In this document: positions 59,669 to 64,000 of the stretch, piece after piece
Numbering within the stretch: the first letter of the stretch is position 1
Layout of the letters: each line of letters opens with the position of its first letter
Source: Apophysomyces variabilis
Taxonomy: Eukaryota > Mucoromycota > Mucoromycetes > Mucorales > Mucoraceae
Direction: 5' to 3'
DNA length: 64,000 bases
Assembly (NCBI GenBank): GCA_002749535.1
Contig: MZZL01000401.1
Span: 358,796-422,795, forward strand
Position numbers and translations under genes: made by a program
The notes under the pieces: generated by a model
The model's database searches: none
The model's input: only the letters and a program-made list of their open reading frames with translations
Told to the model about the DNA's origin: nothing

Positions 59669-60685
59669 ATGGCAACGAAGGCAGCATACAGACGACTTAC
59701 CAAGGAGTACATGGAAATCCAAAAAAAGTATGAGAGAGATTTGCATATAATGATCAGGAGAGTGTTTTAACATGTTATCTGTTTTCAGTCCCCCTCCTTT
59801 CATCGTTGCGAAACCTTTGGAAAGCAACATCCTCGAATGGCAAGTTTGCAGCAAACAAGAAAAACGATCTCTAAACTCATTTTTATCTAGGCATTATGTC
59901 ATTCGCGGGCCACCCGATACCCCATATCACGGTGGAGAATACTATGGACGATTAACATTCCCATCAGATTACCCTTACAAGCCGCCTGCTATTCGAATGA
60001 CTACACCATCGGGACGATTCCAACCAGATACTCGACTTTGTTTGACCATGAGCGACTTCCATCCCAGTTTATGGAACCCTAGCTGGTCCGTTGCGACCAT
60101 TCTGAATGGGTTGCTGAGTTTTATGGTAAAGCAGGAAATCACTAGTTGGTCGTCTTGGTTTCATTAACTTACCTTGCCAACCATGACGTTCCTATAGACA
60201 ACCGATGAAACGACGACCGGAAGTATTAAAACGACTGAATCCGAAAAGCGTTTGTATGCTGCTCGCTCGCATAAAACAAACTTAAAAAACGCAAAGTTTA
60301 GAGGTAACAAAGAAGCTAATCTTTTTTTGCCTGGAAAACCTAGGAAATAGCAATAAATAACCATTTTTCACCTTTAGATGTCTTTCCTGAGTTATGTACA
60401 TTGGAGCCTGCACCTTTACCGAACATGCCACAAACAGAACCATCTTCCACATTGAATCGACGACGAGCAACACCAGCACCGACTCAACAATTGCAGCAAC
60501 AGCAGCAGCGAGTTCCGACCACTGGAAAACCACGGACTGACGGCGTCGTAAACGAGAATGAAAATGCATTAACAAGAACGGTGAGCCAATGGAGGCGGTG
60601 GTTACTTATCTTGGTGGTATTCGTGTATCTGGTGATGTCAAAGCTGGCTGCGCGATCATCTGCTGGGGGCGAAGGTGCATCTTGA
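59669..60685 (+). CDS. UBC6: tail-anchored ubiquitin-conjugating enzyme (Ubc6/UBE2J family)
   Basis: ER-membrane E2 used in ER-associated degradation. [20 protein letters not shown] is the Ubc6-type N-terminal helix, then [57 protein letters not shown] and [20 protein letters not shown], where the Cys in [11 protein letters not shown] is the catalytic residue of this family, followed by [19 protein letters not shown] linker with [20 protein letters not shown] and a Gln tract leads to one C-terminal membrane span ([16 protein letters not shown]) and a short luminal end. This matches UBE2J2/Ubc6, including the divergence from the usual HPN motif. Five exons; short introns. Confidence 0.93.
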
Positions 60686-61928
60686 AAGAAATGAACGACG
60701 AAAACTATATACACATGTATGTTCTGAATTGGCTGTTGTCACTTTTCTTTATCCTTCCTCGTTCTGTGACTATGAGTTATCCGCCCTACTGTGTTCCAAA
60801 TAATAATAAAAAAATGTAAAACAGCTCACATATTTGCAGCGCAAACAAAGGAATTAAACGTCCTGAAAACAAGATGAAATACAGCCACCACGCATCAGCT
60901 TGCAGGCATAGAGATCCTCGCACTGGGCTTTTCTCCTTGGCCAACTCACCAAGGAAATCAAACAGATAACTTGTGGTTACTTCTTACCTTGAGTTGAACT
61001 ACAGTAATGCACCACCATGACGGGTAAAAAAGCAATGTGGCAATGAACTTCGGCCAATCAAGATAATACATTGCGTGCTGGTTAATTGTTTGCAGCATGT
61101 CTTTATCTGCACCATGTAGTCATTATAGTCAACTGCATGTCTTTGGCTGGCACCAGAATCGCACAGCTGCACGCATCGTCCTAGACAGAAGACGAGCGGA
61201 GTACACTCAGCCATACTGCGAACTTAGCTCGCACCAAGCGCATGACAATCTTTTTTACCTTAAACGGTCAAGGTTAGCATGGTTAATGCAGAACATTTCC
61301 GTTTCCGTGCATCGTACGTTACATCTGTTCAACATCTGCAGTAGGTGTAGATAAGACAAATTTCATTCAGGAAACAACGAGCGAAGGCATGCCATTTTGA
61401 AAATCCATGGCCCAAGAGCGGTGCTGGACAATTCATTCCAGAGTCTTAATGACCAATAGAGCACTGTGGCGTTATAGAAGGTTTATGCGATCTTGTTCCC
61501 AGTAGCAGAATGGAACCATGCGGTTATTTGTCGAACGTGCTGATAGTTATATTGAGAAATTTGCAGATAAAATTGTGTCTTTCCATCTCATGGCACAGTC
61601 TATTGTCAGAAAACAAAAGAAGAAATTGCAATATCTGTCCATGGCATCAAGGAGGTCTAAGACAAGCCCAAAAAGTCTCTAGTGACCGCCTTTTTTTTTT
61701 ATTGTAGGGCAGTTCTGCTTTCATGGATGGGAAAGGGTTTGTTTATTCTCATGTTATTATTACACGTTGCCATTGCCATTTTACAATAAAGGTATAGGAA
61801 TCATATGTGTGTTTTCTTCTCCAGTATGGATAATCTGCGATTGGTATCCTTTGTATGAAGGAATGTGGGTGTCTCGCATCCTTAGTTATACATATTCCAT
61901 TTAAGCTCTGCTAATGAGATAGCTTGAT
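60686..61928. other. spacer without recognised gene
   Basis: Sequence between the convergent E2 and F-box genes. AATAATAAAAAAATG near 60800 probably includes the E2 polyadenylation signal. Frames of 60-85 codons are present but have no recognisable content. Confidence 0.4.
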
Positions 61929-63817
61929 CTATCCTATCTGCGCTCCGTTAAAACACAGTGCTTTGACAGATGCACATATCAAGTGGATGTATCCACAAGA
62001 GAAGTCGTCAGCATCTAACTTCATGGTTGATAGTATTCGACCATCCCGTTTGAGCAGTTGAAGTTGTTCACGCAGACGAAATTCTCCTATCCGTAATGCT
62101 TTTGCTAGCACATCGGCTAGCCTTGCTTCGTTGTCAGCCAATTTATGGACTCTCCCAGTAACCTCTTCCTCACGACGTAATAAGCGCGACTCAGCCATGT
62201 AATACCATACTGGTTTAGCTTCGACCCATTGTTCATTACAATCGTACTGTGTCGGATCTTCCACCCATGTGCATGCAAGGAATTTGATGATAGTCCCCGT
62301 ATCTGATAAAGATAGCAACGTATGATTCATATTGAGCTGTCTTAATGAGGTATAGGGCATTTCGATGCGTATTTCTCGCCCTTCTGCTTCAATGGCACAT
62401 AGAGAAAAGGACAGCGAATTCAACTGGCGACAACGGCGAGATAAGCGAGGCAAGACGCCTTTAGCAATATTTGTTTCCTTCATCTGGAGACGACGAAGGG
62501 GATGCTCCTTGATTTGGGCCGGCAAGCTCCTTCGCGAAACCACAATTCGTGTTTCCAGCATAATGAGCTCAGTCAAATGTGCACAACAATCTAAAAGATG
62601 ATCTATATCGTAATCAAATTTTGTATATTCTAGCGGCTCTGGATCAACGCTGGATCGTATGGTCAATCGTGAGAGATTCGGCAGCCATGCTAAATCGGAT
62701 ACAAGCTCGTCGGCTGTCATTATGTTATAGTAATGGTAATGCCAGACGCTAAATTCTGTTATATTGTGTCGTAGACGACTGAATAAGAGAGGTTGATAGA
62801 ACGGGAACTGACGCAAGGGTGGTGATTCTGGATAAATCGAATCCCCAGAGATTATCTTCGTCAGCTTCGTACCGGCGTCGGCTAGAGCGTTAAAGAACTG
62901 TACATCGGGAGCACATCTCGCAAACCAGTGCAAGGATACCAGCTCAGGACATCGTTTGGCGAATAGCTCGAAAAGATCCAAACGGCGTTGGATAAAAGGG
63001 GACTTCTTGAATTTCCACGAGGTTATCGTCAGAACGCGAAGGTGTGGGTACTTGTAAGCACAATACAGGATCACATCTCTGTAATCGTAACAATGCAGCT
63101 CAACCATCAGATCCAGACAGGTCAGGGATGAGGCTGGTTCAACGTTCTTGAAGTAGTCTTCTTCAATGGCAACGCATGTCTCGGTGGATTCAGCACCATG
63201 GAACACCATGTCCAATGTTTTCAGCCTTGGACAGAACTTATGAACACTGTCCGAAAATGCGAATATATGAAGATCTTCTGGAAGCTGGAAATCAATTTTC
63301 AGGTACTCAAGTCGAGGAGCATGGGACAGGATGTCGAGTGGATTGCAATCCTTTCGGTAGGAATCGAAGGTTAGGGAAGTCAAGTTGCTGCAGGCGTCGC
63401 ACCATGAGGCGAGCGCCGTTGTCGTGAACCCTAAAATGACCCAGTGAGACCTTTGACATCCAACCGCTTATGTTATGTAGTCACTCTACCATCCGTATTA
63501 AGATGCAGTGTCTCGAGATTTGGACATAAGCTCTTCAACTCCTCATATATCTTGACCTTTAGCGTCGTAGACATCTGCAGATGCAATTCTTTGACGCTAT
63601 GGCCTAAGGGAGAGGATGTTTCAGCCGTGTCTCTGAGTCTACGAAGAAAGCATTGAAGAAACTTTTTTTGATAGATGATGACTTCTTGATAATATCGATG
63701 TTCAAGTTTGCTATGCCATTCTTTGCAAATACAGAGAAGAATCAATTGATCCTCTTTCGACAAGTAATCAAAAGCAAGATCGATGACTTTCAGTAGGTCA
63801 GGCGAAGAAAGCGGCAT
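61929..63817 (-). CDS. F-box and leucine-rich-repeat protein
   Basis: Likely substrate adaptor of an SCF ubiquitin ligase. The N-terminus MPLSSPDLLKVIDLAFDYLS, KEDQLILLCICKEWHS is an F-box-like segment. After it come irregular leucine-rich repeats (VKELHLQMSTTLKVKIYEEL; LCPNLETLHLNTDG; LTSLTFDSYRKDCNPLDIL; HAPRLEYLKIDFQL; LTCLDLMVELHCYDYRDVIL; YPHLRVLTITSWKFKKSPFI; LSRLTIRSSVD; LTELIMLETRIVV; LNSLSFSLCAIEAEG). The C-terminal 120 residues include a charged helix (RREEEVTGRVHKLADNEARL). One intron of about 50 nt lies near 63430-63480. Start placed at the ATG opening the F-box rather than at the upstream in-frame ATG at 63946, because the sequence before it is hydrophobic and not F-box-like. The substrate is not predictable. 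Confidence 0.8.
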
Positions 63818-64000
63818 CCGCAGCAGACCCAAAAAGAGAAAGAAAACTGGTCTTTTATTTTCGTAACATTCGATATAAACATATAGGGTATCCCATGGAA
63901 TAAGGTTCGCTCCGAACAGTGCCACTCTGAGAACTAACTCCGCCATGCAATGCGTTTAGCGCATGTCCCGCGTAACATTTTGCAAAAAGTAAACTTTGCC
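63818..64000. other. right edge, F-box gene 5' region
   Basis: Upstream region of the F-box gene. The last 25 bases, read on the minus strand, include AGTTTACTTTTTGCAAAATG, which resembles the start of the dispersed repeat (AGTTTACTTTTAGC). It may be another copy cut by the window edge. Confidence 0.3.

Noticed and set aside
1..64000. tRNA, rRNA, CRISPR array or bacterial-type operon features
   Set aside because: I scanned for tRNA-like cloverleaf arms, repeat-spacer arrays and polycistronic gene runs and saw none. A covariance-model search would be decisive for tRNAs or snoRNAs, which I could miss by eye.

Overview
The window is a eukaryotic nuclear contig. Coding sequence is AT-leaning, most genes are broken by short GT-AG introns (mostly about 45-75 nt), and spacers are AT-rich. 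The gene set (fungal Tup1, Mex67-like export factor, fungal-type tetraspanin, BCS1-type AAA ATPase, F-box/LRR protein, C-terminally anchored E2) fits a filamentous fungus. The style of the genes and the presence of several intron-containing Fanzor-type elements suggest an early-diverging fungus, probably Mucoromycota; this assignment is inference.

Layout from left to right: two unrecognised coding scraps (2-578); Fanzor-type pseudogene 1 (1579-4553); a BCS1-type AAA ATPase (4744-6795); Fanzor-type pseudogene 2 (8481-11445); a Mex67/NXF-like gene lying between inverted copies of a 62-nt repeat (12851-14431); a decayed C2H2 finger (about 15050); the WD40 polyadenylation factor Pfs2/WDR33 (16783-19390); mitochondrial elongation factor G (minus, 19545-22149); Fanzor-type pseudogene 3 (minus, 22598-25397); homogentisate dioxygenase (minus, 27396-29105); a Nudix-CCCH-CCCH-W2 fusion protein (31886-34202); a small acidic hypothetical gene (minus, 34256-34627); PP2A activator PTPA (34930-36288); a His-rich SAM methyltransferase (minus, 36578-38077); Tup1 (41609-43969); acetyl-CoA synthetase (44565-47022); ATP synthase subunit j (48720-49049); Dph7 (minus, 49208-50206); ETF beta (minus, 51056-52116); a tetraspanin (minus, 53163-54201); LARP1 (55967-58572); Ubc6/UBE2J (59669-60685); and an F-box/LRR protein (minus, 61929-63817).

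The conserved genes are unrelated housekeeping functions and form no pathway cluster, although several act in mitochondria (BCS1-like, mEF-G, ATP18, ETF beta). The most notable content is three separate relics of Fanzor elements, the eukaryotic relatives of the TnpB/Cas12 RNA-guided nucleases. Each keeps RuvC signatures and each is broken to a different degree. Copies 1 and 3 share an N-terminal CCHC zinc knuckle and one RuvC-I style; copy 2 belongs to another lineage. Copies 2 and 3 end in compact hairpins that could be remains of a guide-RNA scaffold. The second notable item is an NUDT2-like Nudix domain, with an altered Nudix box, fused to a TTP-like tandem CCCH module and an eIF5-type W2 domain.

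Exon boundaries were inferred by eye from GT-AG sites and protein continuity. Gene ends are better supported than individual splice sites.
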